IMG/VR virus record: IMGVR_UViG_3300008450_000092
Span: 1 to 42,847 of that record
Reading direction: 5' to 3' (one strand)
DNA: 42,847 nt
DNA from: a virus
Within the stretch, counting starts at the first letter, position 1. The number at the start of each line of letters is the position of its first letter. The notes below the pieces were generated by a model, which was not told the DNA's origin, did not search any database, and worked only from the letters and a program-made list of their open reading frames with translations. Below, piece after piece: positions 1-8,760 of the stretch. A program made the translations under genes and the position numbers.

Positions 1-708
1 TCTGGTACAACTGGAACTTCCGGATCATCTGGTTCATCAGGAACTTCTGGTTCATCAGGAACAACCGGATCATCTGGTTCAACCGGATCTTCAGGATCCT
101 CTGGCACATCCGGAAGCACGGGATCAAGCGGATCATCTGGTAGTAGCGGAAGCTCAGGATCTTCTGGTTCAACAGGAACTTCCGGAACTTCCGGAACCTC
201 AGCATCATCCGGTTCATCCGGCTCATCTGGATCTTCAGGAACGTCCGGGGCAACTGGAACTTCTGGATCGTCCGGAACTTCTGGATCGTCCGGATCTTCA
301 GGTCAATCTGGAACTTCTGGTTCGGCAGGTTCAACCGGATCCTCAGGATCTTCAGGTTCAACTGGAACGTCCGGTTCATCTGGAACCGGCGGATCTTCTG
401 GAACTTCTGGCTCATCTGGCTCATCTGGCTCATCTGGATCAACAGGTAGTTCCGGTTCTACTGGAACATCTGGATCATCTGGAACAACTGGTTCTTCTGG
501 TTCTTCTGGTTCATCCGGGAGAGATGGCTCTTCTGGAACATCAGGAGTTTCCGGAACATCAGGAGTTTCCGGAACATCAGGCTCATCAGGCTCATCAGGC
601 TCAACCGGAACATCCGGCTCATCAGGATCTACCGGGACCTCTGGTTCATCGGGATCTACAGGGACCTCTGGTTCATCGGGTACATCAGGTTCTGCTGGAT
701 CATCTGGT
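1..708 (+). repeat. Gly-X-Y (Ser/Thr) repeat block 1
   Basis: Nine-base period with Gly at every third codon. X and Y are Ser or Thr, with scattered Ala, Gln, Val and a GRDG unit near 520. Ser is spelled with all six codons, so the DNA is less repetitive than the protein. The block is cut by the window start. Confidence 0.95.
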
Positions 709-3700
709 TTGAATGGTGACAGATACTCAACTACAACAACCGATTCAATTACTATACCAACCTCTCATCCAACCACCATCACATTCACGGTTGGGACTGG
801 ATTGGCTTACACAACTGGACAAACAGTAATTGTCGCGAATCCTTCTTCTGGAAATAAATTCGAAGCAACCGTTTCGTCATATAATCCCGGAACTGGTTCT
901 ATGACGGTGAATTCTAGTTCTAATACAGGGACCGGAACTTATTCCTCGTGGGAAGTGAACTTGGCTGGAGCACCAGGTCCTGCCGGTTCATCTGGTACTT
1001 CAGGTTCAACCGGAAGCTCTGGGTCTAGTGGATCCAGTGGAAGAGATGGTTCCTCTGGCTCATCTGGAACGACCGGATCCTCAGGATCTTCAGGCTCAAC
1101 CGGAACTTCCGGATCCTCAGGTTCTTCTGGAACAACTGGAACCTCTGGATCTTCTGGATCATCCGGATCATCTGGCTCATCAGGTTCTTCCGGAACTTCC
1201 GGAACATCTGGAACTTCAGGTAGGGATGGATCCTCTGGCTCGTCCGGAACATCCGGAACATCCGGAACATCTGGTTCAGCAGGCACTGCTGGTTCTTCTG
1301 GAACCTCTGGTTCTTCCGGAACATCGGGCACCTCCGGCACCTCTGGTAGCACCGGAACTTCCGGAACATCAGGCTCGTCGGGATCATCCGGTTCAAGTGG
1401 AAGTAGCGGCAGCTCGGGAAGTTCAGGAACTGCTGGATCATCTGGAACCACAGGAACTTCTGGAAGTTCAGGAACTGGAGGATCATCCGGTTCAACTGGA
1501 ACCTCTGGGACTTCCGGTTCTGGCGGCTCTTCGGGAAGTTCTGGATCCTCCGGATCTTCTGGTACTTCGGGATCTTCTGGCACATCAGGAACGGGTGGTT
1601 CATCAGGCTCAACCGGATCATCGGGATCATCAGGCTCAACCGGCACTTCAGGTTCATCAGGTTCATCAGGTTCATCAGGTTCATCAGGAAGCTCTGGAAC
1701 GTCAGGAACATCAGGAAGTACGGGAACGTCAGGCACATCCGGATCCTCAGGGTCTTCTGGATCAAGTGGATCTAGTGGATCTTCAGGAAGCTCAGGGTCA
1801 TCAGGTACAGCTGGATCGTCAGGAACTACTGGAACATCAGGGAGTTCAGGGACCGGTGGATCTTCTGGTTCAACTGGCACATCTGGAACATCTGGTTCTG
1901 CTGGAACTACAGGTTCTTCTGGTTCTTCTGGATCAACTGGAACATCGGGAACATCTGGATCAGCTGGTTCATCTGGATCTACAGGAACTTCTGGAACTTC
2001 TGGAACTTCAGGCTCATCTGGTTCTTCCGGATCAACCGGCTCTTCTGGATCATCGGGTACTTCTGGCTCTGCTGGGTCTACCGGTACATCAGGATCATCT
2101 GGTTCTTCCGGTACCTCTGGATCATCCGGATCATCAGGTACTTCAGGTACTTCCGGATCTTCGGGAACAACCGGAACTTCAGGATCATCTGGATCAACCG
2201 GATCGTCTGGTTCTTCGGGTTCAACAGGAACATCCGGATCTGCAGGAACTTCTGGCTCTTCTGGCTCCTCTGGTTCTACTGGTTCTACTGGAACTTCTGG
2301 TTCTAGCGGATCGACTGGAACTTCTGGAACATCAGGATCAAGCGGTTCGAGCGGTACTACTGGTTCCTCTGGATCAGCGGGCTCCTCTGGATCAAGCGGA
2401 TCAAGCGGAACATCAGGAACCTCTGGAACTGCTGGAACCTCTGGAACTGCTGGTTCGACCGGTACTTCTGGATCCTCGGGAAGTACTGGATCTTCTGGAT
2501 CTTCTGGATCATCTGGATCTACAGGATCATCTGGATCAACAGGTACATCCGGATCGAGCGGTTCGACTGGTACCTCTGGATCTTCAGGATCAACTGGCAC
2601 CTCAGGAACATCAGGATCTTCTGGATCTGCAGGTTCTTCTGGAACATCCGGCTCTTCTGGGTCAACCGGTACTTCAGGTTCTTCTGGATCAACCGGTACA
2701 TCTGGCTCTGCGGGTTCTGCGGGATCCTCTGGCTCTGCAGGTTCTTCAGGATCAGCAGGATCTTCCGGAACATCTGGAACCTCTGGCACATCTGGAACCT
2801 CTGGCTCGTCAGGATCAACTGGATCATCAGGAACATCTGGCTCATCCGGATCATCTGGATCTGCTGGATCTGCTGGATCTGCTGGATCTTCTGGAACATC
2901 TGGATCTTCTGGATCATCAGGAACAGCGGGTCTTAGTGGTGACAGATATGCTACTACTTCATCTACCTCAATTGCTATACCAACCAGTCACCCAACGACG
3001 ATCAATTTAACTGTTGGAACCGGTTTAGCGTATACTATTGGTCAAAGTATAATCATAGTTTCAACCAGCGGCGGTAATATCATTTACGCCACTGTTACAT
3101 CCTATAACGCATCAAATGGTGCAATGGTCGTTAGCTCGACCTCAAATTCCGGAACCGGTACATTTAACTCCTGGCAGGTCAATCTAGCAGGAGCAACCGG
3201 TCAATCTGGAACATCAGGTTCTTCAGGTTCTACTGGAACATCAGGAAGCTCTGGATCAAGCGGATCTAGTGGAACATCTGGAACATCTGGAACATCCGGA
3301 TCTTCAGGTTCTACCGGAACATCTGGTACATCAGGATCATCAGGATCTTCTGGAACTTCTGGCACTTCAGCAAGCTCAGGATCTTCAGGATCTTCAGGAT
3401 CTTCTGGATCATCAGGTACTTCAGGTACTTCAGGATCATCAGGCTCAACCGGATCATCAGGCTCAACCGGATCATCAGGCACGAGCGGAAGCTCTGGTAC
3501 TTCAGGTTCATCCGGAACCTCTGGATCATCAGGTACATCTGGTACATCAGGCTCTTCTGGCTCTTCTGGAACGGCCGGTACTTCTGGTACAGCTGGCACT
3601 TCTGGTACAGCGGGTACATCAGGATCTAGCGGTTCTTCAGGTAGCACTGGCTCATCTGGCTCATCTGGTTCTTCAGGCTCTTCGGGAACAGCCGGTACTT

Positions 3701-6700
3701 CAGGAACAGCAGGAACCTCCGGATCTTCTGGGTCTTCAGGTTCTTCTGGATCTTCGGGTTCATCAGGATCCTCTGGAACTACAGGTTCATCGGGCTCTTC
3801 GGGCACATCTGGATCAACAGGCTCTTCTGGAACTTCTGGGTCATCTGGTTCAACAGGTACTTCGGGATCATCTGGTTCAACCGGGACTTCTGGGACTTCT
3901 GGATCCTCTGGTACATCGGGTTCAAGTGGATCATCAGGATCATCTGGTTCAACTGGTTCTTCCGGCTCATCAGGTACATCTGGAACTGCAGGAACCGCAG
4001 GCACTGCAGGCACTGCAGGTTCTTCTGGAACAACTGGATCGTCGGGTACATCAGGATCGTCGGGTTCGAGTGGTTCAAGCGGATCAGGAGGATCATCTGG
4101 ATCATCAGGCTCAACAGGATCTTCCGGCTCAGCTGGAACATCTGGATCATCTGGGAGCACTGGCTCTTCCGGATCTTCAGGCTCGACTGGAACATCTGGA
4201 TCCTCAGGGTCAACAGGTACTTCCGGTTCATCAGGTACAACCGGATCCTCAGGAACGAGCGGTAGTACGGGATCTTCTGGATCTTCTGGATCTACCGGAA
4301 CGTCCGGATCCTCTGGTTCAAGCGGAACTTCGGGCTCTTCTGGATCTACAGGTTCTTCCGGATCAACAGGATCATCGGGTTCTACCGGTTCTTCCGGCTC
4401 ATCTGGTTCAACAGGAACTTCTGGCTCATCAGGTTCTACCGGAACTTCTGGTTCTAGCGGATCGACTGGTACTTCTGGCTCATCGGGATCAACTGGTACT
4501 TCTGGTTCATCTGGTTCTTCCGGCTCATCCGGTTCAACCGGCTCATCTGGTTCAACAGGATCCTCTGGCTCTTCAGGTTCTACAGGAACCTCTGGCTCTA
4601 GTGGTTCAACAGGATCCTCTGGCTCTTCAGGTTCTACAGGAACCTCTGGTTCTAGCGGATCAACAGGAACCTCTGGTTCATCAGGTTCTACCGGAACCTC
4701 TGGTTCTTCTGGATCAACCGGCTCATCAGGGTCTACTGGATCTTCTGGATCTACTGGAACATCTGGATCAACCGGCTCTTCAGGGACCTCTGGATCTTCT
4801 GGATCTACCGGAACATCTGGTTCTTCTGGCTCAACTGGCTCTTCCGGTTCTACTGGATCTTCGGGATCAACTGGAACATCTGGATCAACAGGTACCTCTG
4901 GATCAACCGGCTCATCTGGCTCATCTGGCTCATCCGGAACAACAGGATCTTCCGGCTCAGCAGGATCTTCGGGCTCAACTGGTTCTTCTGGCTCAACTGG
5001 TTCATCTGGAACTTCTGGATCTTCAGGATCTACTGGTACCTCAGGATCTTCTGGCTCAACAGGAACTTCCGGCTCTTCCGGCTCTTCAGGAACGTCTGGA
5101 TTGAGTGGAGACAGATATTTAACATCCTCAGTAACAAACCTAACTATAAGTTTAGGAACAAAAACATTGACCGTAGGGACCGGATTGGCTTATTCTGTAA
5201 ATCAGAGTGTAGACATTTCTTACGACACCAATAACTGGATGCATGGTGAAGTTTCTTCTTACAATTCGGGAACAGGTGTTCTTGTTGTTGTTATCACCAG
5301 CATTACAGGATCCGGTACCTATTCTTCTTGGATAGTTAATTTAGCCGGTGCAGTTGGACAAGCCGGTACCTCTGGTTCTTCCGGATCAACCGGAACTTCG
5401 GGATCTAGCGGTACCACCGGAAGCAGTGGTTCTACTGGCACTTCGGGTTCTTCTGGCTCAACCGGATCTACAGGTTCATCTGGTAGTTCTGGAACAAGCG
5501 GTTCTTCAGGAACTACCGGATCATCCGGTTCAACTGGATCATCCGGTTCAACTGGATCTTCTGGATCTACTGGTACATCAGGATCAACCGGATCATCTGG
5601 CACATCGGGATCTTCTGGGTCTACTGGCACATCAGGATCATCGGGATCTACTGGATCTTCCGGATCTACTGGTTCTTCTGGCTCAACTGGTACATCAGGA
5701 TCAACCGGATCATCTGGCACATCAGGATCTTCTGGGTCTACTGGTACATCAGGATCATCCGGTTCAACTGGATCATCTGGTTCAACTGGTTCTTCAGGAA
5801 CATCAGGAACATCAGGATCATCTGGTTCAACCGGTTCTTCGGGATCCTCTGGAACCACCGGATCTTCCGGATCGACGGGTTCTTCTGGTTCTTCTGGATC
5901 TTCAGGTACCTCCGGCTCTACCGGTACATCTGGATCAACAGGATCTTCCGGATCGACAGGTTCTTCTGGTTCTTCTGGATCTTCAGGTACCTCCGGTTCA
6001 ACAGGCACATCAGGAACTTCAGGTTCTACGGGTTCTACTGGATCATCTGGAAGCTCAGGATCAAGTGGATCATCCGGTTCAACAGGCACATCTGGTTCCT
6101 CTGGATCAACAGGTTCTACCGGATCATCTGGAAGCTCAGGATCAACCGGATCAACCGGATCTTCTGGATCAGCTGGTTCTTCTGGCTCAACAGGTACTTC
6201 TGGATCATCTGGATCCTCCGGTTCAACAGGAACTTCGGGTTCTTCAGGATCAACTGGTTCTTCAGGATCAACTGGTTCTTCAGGTTCTTCAGGCTCTTCT
6301 GGATCAACCGGATCTTCTGGCTCTTCTGGATCAACCGGAACATCAGGAACTTCCGGTATCGAAGGAAACGTCGCTATTTACAAATATAGTACAAACACAG
6401 GAAGCGGTGATCCAGGAAGCGGATATTTCAGATTTGTTGGACAGAATTGGACTTACGCAAATTCTTTTGTCATCAATATTGATGACGTATCATTTTCCCC
6501 AGGGGCTAATATTGGCACTCTATGGGATCTTTTGACAACCGGCAGTGGTAGTGGTCCTTTGCTAAACACAATCATCAAACTAGTCAAGAAGACCGATACC
6601 TCAATTTACAAGTATCTCAAGATTATCGATGCTAGCTCTGTTTCTGGATACGGAAGTTTCACTGTAGATGTTATATCTGTTAGTTCTTCATCAGCCAGCA

Positions 6701-8718
6701 ACGATGATGAAATCATGTTGGAATTGGCGATCTCCGGTCAAGCGGGAGCAGCTGGTTCGGCAGGAACATCCGGAGTATCAGGATCTTCTGGAACTTCAGG
6801 CTCTTCAGGTTCTTCTGGGTCGAGCGGACAATCAGGAAGTTCAGGAAGCTCTGGAAGCTCTGGAAGTACGGGAAGCTCAGGATCTTCTGGAATTAGCGGA
6901 AGTTCTGGAACATCAGGATCTTCCGGCTCAACTGGAACATCAGGTTCATCTGGTTCAGCAGGGTCTACCGGAACATCCGGATCGTCAGGATCTGCAGGTA
7001 CAAGCGGTACAAGTGGTACAAGTGGTACAGCGGGAAGCTCGGGTGTTAACGGTGCTTCAACAGGTGCTTGCGGTCTGTGGAACCTCTCATCAAACCAGCC
7101 TCCACTCACAGGTGAGGTAAACACTGTCGTAGGTGGTACAACCACGAATGTTATGTCTACCTCTGTAACTTCTATGAGGGTTTATGAGGTGGATGCTTCA
7201 ACAACTAACTGGGCAACATTCTTTGGTAATCTGACCATTAATTCAACGGTTACCGCAGCAACAGCCAATAATCCGGGTCAAACCTGGACGTTTAGAATTA
7301 CATCGATCGTCGATAGTGGTAACTATTACACATTCGGTGTAACAAATATCAATTCAACTGGTGGGGTATCTCAGATAGGTGGATCAGTTAACCTCTGTTT
7401 CAGTATAGCGGGAAGCTCAGGAACAAGCGGGACATCTGGCTCAAGCGGAACATCTGGCTCAAGCGGAAGTAGCGGAAGTAGCGGAAGCCGTGGTTCTTCA
7501 GGATCATCTGGATCTACCGGTTCTTCCGGATCGACAGGATCATCTGGATCTACCGGTTCAACCGGAACTTCTGGTTCTTCTGGATCAACAGGTTCAACCG
7601 GATCTTCTGGTTCATCAGGATCAAGCGGTATCAGTGGAAGTTCTGGATCATCAGGATCTACCGGTTCAACTGGTTCTTCTGGCTCAAGCGGATCCTCAGG
7701 TAGCAGTGGATTAGAAGGTAATATTGGTATATTCAAATATAGCACCAACACAACAATAGCTGATCCTGGAACAGGTTATTTCAGGCTTGCGAATGCCTGG
7801 TCTAATACGTCTAACCAGAACATGGCTATTGACGATGTTACTTTTGCCCCAGGAGCAAATATCGGGTCCCTTTGGAATTTGATTGCTAGCCAAACCTTAA
7901 TTAATACGGTTCTCAAATTTGTTAAGGTAGGGGATTCAACGATATACAAGTACCTGAGAATTTATGACTTTAACTCCCAGACTGGCTGGGAAGGATTCAC
8001 TGTCGAGGTTATCGCAGTTGGAGGTAGCGCAAGCAATGATGATCAGTTTATGCTCGAAATTGCACTCGCTGGATCTGGCGCAAGCGGAACAGCTGGTTCG
8101 GCTGGATCCTCTGGATCATCCGGATCATCTGGCGTAAGTGGTGCAGCAGGATCTTCTGGATCTTCTGGATCTTCTGGAATCAGCGGATCATCAGGATCAT
8201 CAGGATCATCAGGAAGCTCGGTTTCAGTTTCAGGTACTAACAATAGAGTAGTCAAATTCACCTCTGCAACTACTGTCGGAAATTCTAACGCTTCTGACGA
8301 TGGATCAACATTCCAGATCGATACTTCAAAAATGAAGGTAACAACTTCGATCGCCGTAGGAAACATAACACCTTCAGCAACTGTAGGCCGATTGGATGCT
8401 GCTAATGATGTGGTAGCATTTTCGACTTCTGACATGAGATTGAAAACAAACTTAACTGTTATCGACGATGCATTGGATAAAGTTAATTCCCTAACCGGCT
8501 ATGAATTTGATTGGATTGAAGAATTCAAGGATCACCACGGTTTCGAAGGACACGACGTTGGAATTATTGCTCAAGACGTTGAAGCGGTTTTACCCGAGGT
8601 TGTAACCACCAAATTCAATGGATTCAAGGGCGTGAAATACGACAAGATGGTTCCTCTGCTTATTGAAGCTATTAAGGAATTATCTAGACAGGTTGATGAG
8701 CTAAAAAACCAAAAGTAA
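1..8718 (+). CDS. Giant collagen-like Ser/Thr-rich tail fibre with C-terminal S74 chaperone (5' end outside window)
   Basis: The frame is open from the first base to the TAA at 8716-8718, so the protein starts upstream; at least 2905 residues are visible. The TTG at 709 is internal, because the repeat pattern continues unbroken through it. Most of the chain is Gly-X-Y triplets (GSS, GTS, GST, GSA, GTA) with almost no proline. Folded islands interrupt them: three related domains opening GDRY (709, 2932, 5101), two opening EGN (6358, 7711) and one unique domain (7045-7413). The C-terminus matches the peptidase S74 intramolecular chaperone of phage fibres: SDMRLK, GIIAQDVEAVLPEV and a long terminal helix. 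The Ser-Lys pair five residues apart (window codons 2810 and 2815) is the expected autocleavage dyad. In this family the chaperone drives trimerisation and is then released. It probably forms a long trimeric receptor-binding fibre. Glycosyltransferase genes follow at once. Confidence 0.9.
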   Translation, partial: SGTTGTSGSSGSSGTSGSSGTTGSSGSTGSSGSSGTSGSTGSSGSSGSSGSSGSSGSTGTSGTSGTSASSGSSGSSGSSGTSGATGTSGSSGTSGSSGSSGQSGTSGSAGSTGSSGSSGSTGTSGSSGTGGSSGTSGSSGSSGSSGSTGSSGSTGTSGSSGTTGSSGSSGSSGRDGSSGTSGVSGTSGVSGTSGSSGSSGSTGTSGSSGSTGTSGSSGSTGTSGSSGTSGSAGSSGLNGDRYSTTTTDSITIPTSHPTTITFTVGTGLAYTTGQTVIVANPSSGNKFEATVSSYNPGTGSMTVNSSSNTGTGTYSSWEVNLAGAPGPAGSSGTSGSTGSSGSSGSSGRDGSSGSSGTTGSSGSSGSTGTSGSSGSSGTTGTSGSSGSSGSSGSSGSSGTSGTSGTSGRDGSSGSSGTSGTSGTSGSAGTAGSSGTSGSSGTSGTSGTSGSTGTSGTSGSSGSSGSSGSSGSSGSSGTAGSSGTTGTSGSSGTGGSSGSTGTSGTSGSGGSSGSSGSSGSSGTSGSSGTSGTGGSSGSTGSSGSSGSTGTSGSSGSSGSSGSSGSSGTSGTSGSTGTSGTSGSSGSSGSSGSSGSSGSSGSSGTAGSSGTTGTSGSSGTGGSSGSTGTSGTSGSAGTTGSSGSSGSTGTSGTSGSAGSSGSTGTSGTSGTSGSSGSSGSTGSSGSSGTSGSAGSTGTSGSSGSSGTSGSSGSSGTSGTSGSSGTTGTSGSSGSTGSSGSSGSTGTSGSAGTSGSSGSSGSTGSTGTSGSSGSTGTSGTSGSSGSSGTTGSSGSAGSSGSSGSSGTSGTSGTAGTSGTAGSTGTSGSSGSTGSSGSSGSSGSTGSSGSTGTSGSSGSTGTSGSSGSTGTSGTSGSSGSAGSSGTSGSSGSTGTSGSSGSTGTSGSAGSAGSSGSAGSSGSAGSSGTSGTSGTSGTSGSSGSTGSSGTSGSSGSSGSAGSAGSAGSSGTSGSSGSSGTAGLSGDRYATTSSTSIAIPTSHPTTINLTVGTGLAYTIGQSIIIVSTSGGNIIYATVTSYNASNGAMVVSSTSNSGTGTFNSWQVNLAGATGQSGTSGSSGSTGTSGSSGSSGSSGTSGTSGTSGSSGSTGTSGTSGSSGSSGTSGTSASSGSSGSSGSSGSSGTSGTSGSSGSTGSSGSTGSSGTSGSSGTSGSSGTSGSSGTSGTSGSSGSSGTAGTSGTAGTSGTAGTSGSSGSSGSTGSSGSSGSSGSSGTAGTSGTAGTSGSSGSSGSSGSSGSSGSSGTTGSSGSSGTSGSTGSSGTSGSSGSTGTSGSSGSTGTSGTSGSSGTSGSSGSSGSSGSTGSSGSSGTSGTAGTAGTAGTAGSSGTTGSSGTSGSSGSSGSSGSGGSSGSSGSTGSSGSAGTSGSSGSTGSSGSSGSTGTSGSSGSTGTSGSSGTTGSSGTSGSTGSSGSSGSTGTSGSSGSSGTSGSSGSTGSSGSTGSSGSTGSSGSSGSTGTSGSSGSTGTSGSSGSTGTSGSSGSTGTSGSSGSSGSSGSTGSSGSTGSSGSSGSTGTSGSSGSTGSSGSSGSTGTSGSSGSTGTSGSSGSTGTSGSSGSTGSSGSTGSSGSTGTSGSTGSSGTSGSSGSTGTSGSSGSTGSSGSTGSSGSTGTSGSTGTSGSTGSSGSSGSSGTTGSSGSAGSSGSTGSSGSTGSSGTSGSSGSTGTSGSSGSTGTSGSSGSSGTSGLSGDRYLTSSVTNLTISLGTKTLTVGTGLAYSVNQSVDISYDTNNWMHGEVSSYNSGTGVLVVVITSITGSGTYSSWIVNLAGAVGQAGTSGSSGSTGTSGSSGTTGSSGSTGTSGSSGSTGSTGSSGSSGTSGSSGTTGSSGSTGSSGSTGSSGSTGTSGSTGSSGTSGSSGSTGTSGSSGSTGSSGSTGSSGSTGTSGSTGSSGTSGSSGSTGTSGSSGSTGSSGSTGSSGTSGTSGSSGSTGSSGSSGTTGSSGSTGSSGSSGSSGTSGSTGTSGSTGSSGSTGSSGSSGSSGTSGSTGTSGTSGSTGSTGSSGSSGSSGSSGSTGTSGSSGSTGSTGSSGSSGSTGSTGSSGSAGSSGSTGTSGSSGSSGSTGTSGSSGSTGSSGSTGSSGSSGSSGSTGSSGSSGSTGTSGTSGIEGNVAIYKYSTNTGSGDPGSGYFRFVGQNWTYANSFVINIDDVSFSPGANIGTLWDLLTTGSGSGPLLNTIIKLVKKTDTSIYKYLKIIDASSVSGYGSFTVDVISVSSSSASNDDEIMLELAISGQAGAAGSAGTSGVSGSSGTSGSSGSSGSSGQSGSSGSSGSSGSTGSSGSSGISGSSGTSGSSGSTGTSGSSGSAGSTGTSGSSGSAGTSGTSGTSGTAGSSGVNGASTGACGLWNLSSNQPPLTGEVNTVVGGTTTNVMSTSVTSMRVYEVDASTTNWATFFGNLTINSTVTAATANNPGQTWTFRITSIVDSGNYYTFGVTNINSTGGVSQIGGSVNLCFSIAGSSGTSGTSGSSGTSGSSGSSGSSGSRGSSGSSGSTGSSGSTGSSGSTGSTGTSGSSGSTGSTGSSGSSGSSGISGSSGSSGSTGSTGSSGSSGSSGSSGLEGNIGIFKYSTNTTIADPGTGYFRLANAWSNTSNQNMAIDDVTFAPGANIGSLWNLIASQTLINTVLKFVKVGDSTIYKYLRIYDFNSQTGWEGFTVEVIAVGGSASNDDQFMLEIALAGSGASGTAGSAGSSGSSGSSGVSGAAGSSGSSGSSGISGSSGSSGSSGSSVSVSGTNNRVVKFTSATTVGNSNASDDGSTFQIDTSKMKVTTSIAVGNITPSATVGRLDAANDVVAFSTSDMRLKTNLTVIDDALDKVNSLTGYEFDWIEEFKDHHGFEGHDVGIIAQDVEAVLPEVVTTKFNGFKGVKYDKMVPLLIEAIKELSRQVDELKNQK
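709..978 (+). other. Fibre domain A, copy 1
   Basis: Non-collagenous island of about 90 residues. It starts LNGDRY, has a central VGTGLAY and ends SSWEVNLAGAPG. The beta-rich composition (alternating Thr/Val/Ile) suggests a small beta domain. Copies 2 and 3 lie at 2932 and 5101. I do not recognise a named family. Confidence 0.8.
979..2931 (+). repeat. Gly-X-Y (Ser/Thr) repeat block 2
   Basis: About 650 residues of uninterrupted Gly-X-Y. Two GRDG units occur near 1040 and 1220; the rest is Ser/Thr/Ala/Gly in X and Y. It is open in other frames too, which creates long false ORFs on both strands. Confidence 0.95.
2932..3201 (+). other. Fibre domain A, copy 2
   Basis: Starts LSGDRYATT, keeps IPTSHPTT and VGTGLAY of copy 1, and ends SWQVNLAGATG. 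It is the closest relative of copy 1, so this pair looks like the more recent duplication. Confidence 0.8.
3202..5100 (+). repeat. Gly-X-Y (Ser/Thr) repeat block 3
   Basis: About 630 residues of Gly-X-Y. It contains a near-exact 54-bp tandem duplication (units starting at 4558 and 4612, beginning ggatcctctggctcttcagg), a sign of recent slippage or unequal recombination. Confidence 0.95.
5101..5358 (+). other. Fibre domain A, copy 3
   Basis: Starts LSGDRYLTS, keeps VGTGLAY, and ends SSWIVNLAGAVG. It is shorter and more divergent than copies 1 and 2: the IPTSHPTT segment is missing. Confidence 0.75.
5359..6357 (+). repeat. Gly-X-Y (Ser/Thr) repeat block 4 with nested DNA duplications
   Basis: About 330 residues of Gly-X-Y. 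Two longer DNA duplications are visible: units about 117 bp apart starting at 5581 and 5698, and units 81 bp apart starting at 5860 and 5941. Both preserve the triplet frame. Confidence 0.9.
6358..6738 (+). other. Fibre domain B, copy 1
   Basis: Island of about 127 residues starting IEGNVAIYKYSTNT. It contains PGANIGTLWDLL and ends with NDDEIMLELAISG. It is paired with the copy at 7711. The fold is not recognised; it looks mixed alpha/beta. Confidence 0.8.
6739..7044 (+). repeat. Gly-X-Y repeat block 5
   Basis: About 100 residues of Gly-X-Y between domain B copy 1 and domain C, with a few Val, Ile and Gln substitutions. Confidence 0.9.
7045..7413 (+). other. Fibre domain C (unique)
   Basis: Single-copy island of about 123 residues starting VNGASTGACGLW and ending NLCFSIAG. 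Its two cysteines, near the two ends, are rare in this protein and could bond to each other or bind metal. No family recognised. Confidence 0.7.
7414..7710 (+). repeat. Gly-X-Y repeat block 6
   Basis: About 99 residues of Gly-X-Y between domain C and domain B copy 2, with one GSRG unit near 7490. Confidence 0.9.
7711..8073 (+). other. Fibre domain B, copy 2
   Basis: Starts LEGNIGIFKYSTNT, keeps PGANIGSLWNLI and ends NDDQFMLEIALAG. It aligns along its full length with the copy at 6358. Confidence 0.8.
8220..8718 (+). other. Fibre tip and peptidase S74 chaperone domain
   Basis: A short beta-rich tip segment (VSGTNNRVVKFTS) is followed by the S74 chaperone. The Ser of TSDMRLK (codon at 8428) and the Lys five residues later (codon at 8443) correspond to the known Ser-Lys autocleavage pair. 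The last 25 or so residues form a predicted coiled-coil helix, as in other members. Confidence 0.88.
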
Positions 8719-8733
8719 AGGAACTTCCCCCGT

Positions 8734-8760
8734 GATAGATCCTATAATTTGGGATCTATC
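8734..8760 (+). promoter_or_regulatory. Perfect 9-bp hairpin abutting the start codon of the next gene
   Basis: GATAGATCC (8734-8742) pairs with GGATCTATC (8752-8760) around a 9-nt loop, and the ATG begins at 8761. There is no downstream T-run, so it is not a standard intrinsic terminator. It may control translation of the glycosylation gene or protect the fibre mRNA 3' end. Confidence 0.5.

Noticed and set aside
709-711. TTG as the start of the fibre protein
   Set aside because: The same frame is open back to base 1 with the same Gly-X-Y pattern, so the start lies outside the window.
939-2789. Long minus-strand frame of Pro-Glu/Asp-Val repeats (also at 3201-4160 and 5319-6089)
   Set aside because: It is the exact reverse reading of Gly-Ser/Thr codons. 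It has no start region, no variation independent of the fibre, and breaks at the folded islands.
1028-6535. Long plus-strand frames rich in Leu, Gln, His and Asp within the fibre gene
   Set aside because: Frame-shifted readings of the nine-base repeat. They stay open only because the repeat lacks stop-forming words, and they end where the repeats end.
1-8220. CRISPR array or satellite DNA
   Set aside because: The periodicity is a 9-bp coding triplet with codon shuffling; there are no constant repeats with unique spacers of even length.
8749-8751. TTG as the start of the four-domain glycan enzyme
   Set aside because: It lies inside a stable hairpin, and the ATG 12 bases later gives a standard glycosyltransferase N-terminus.
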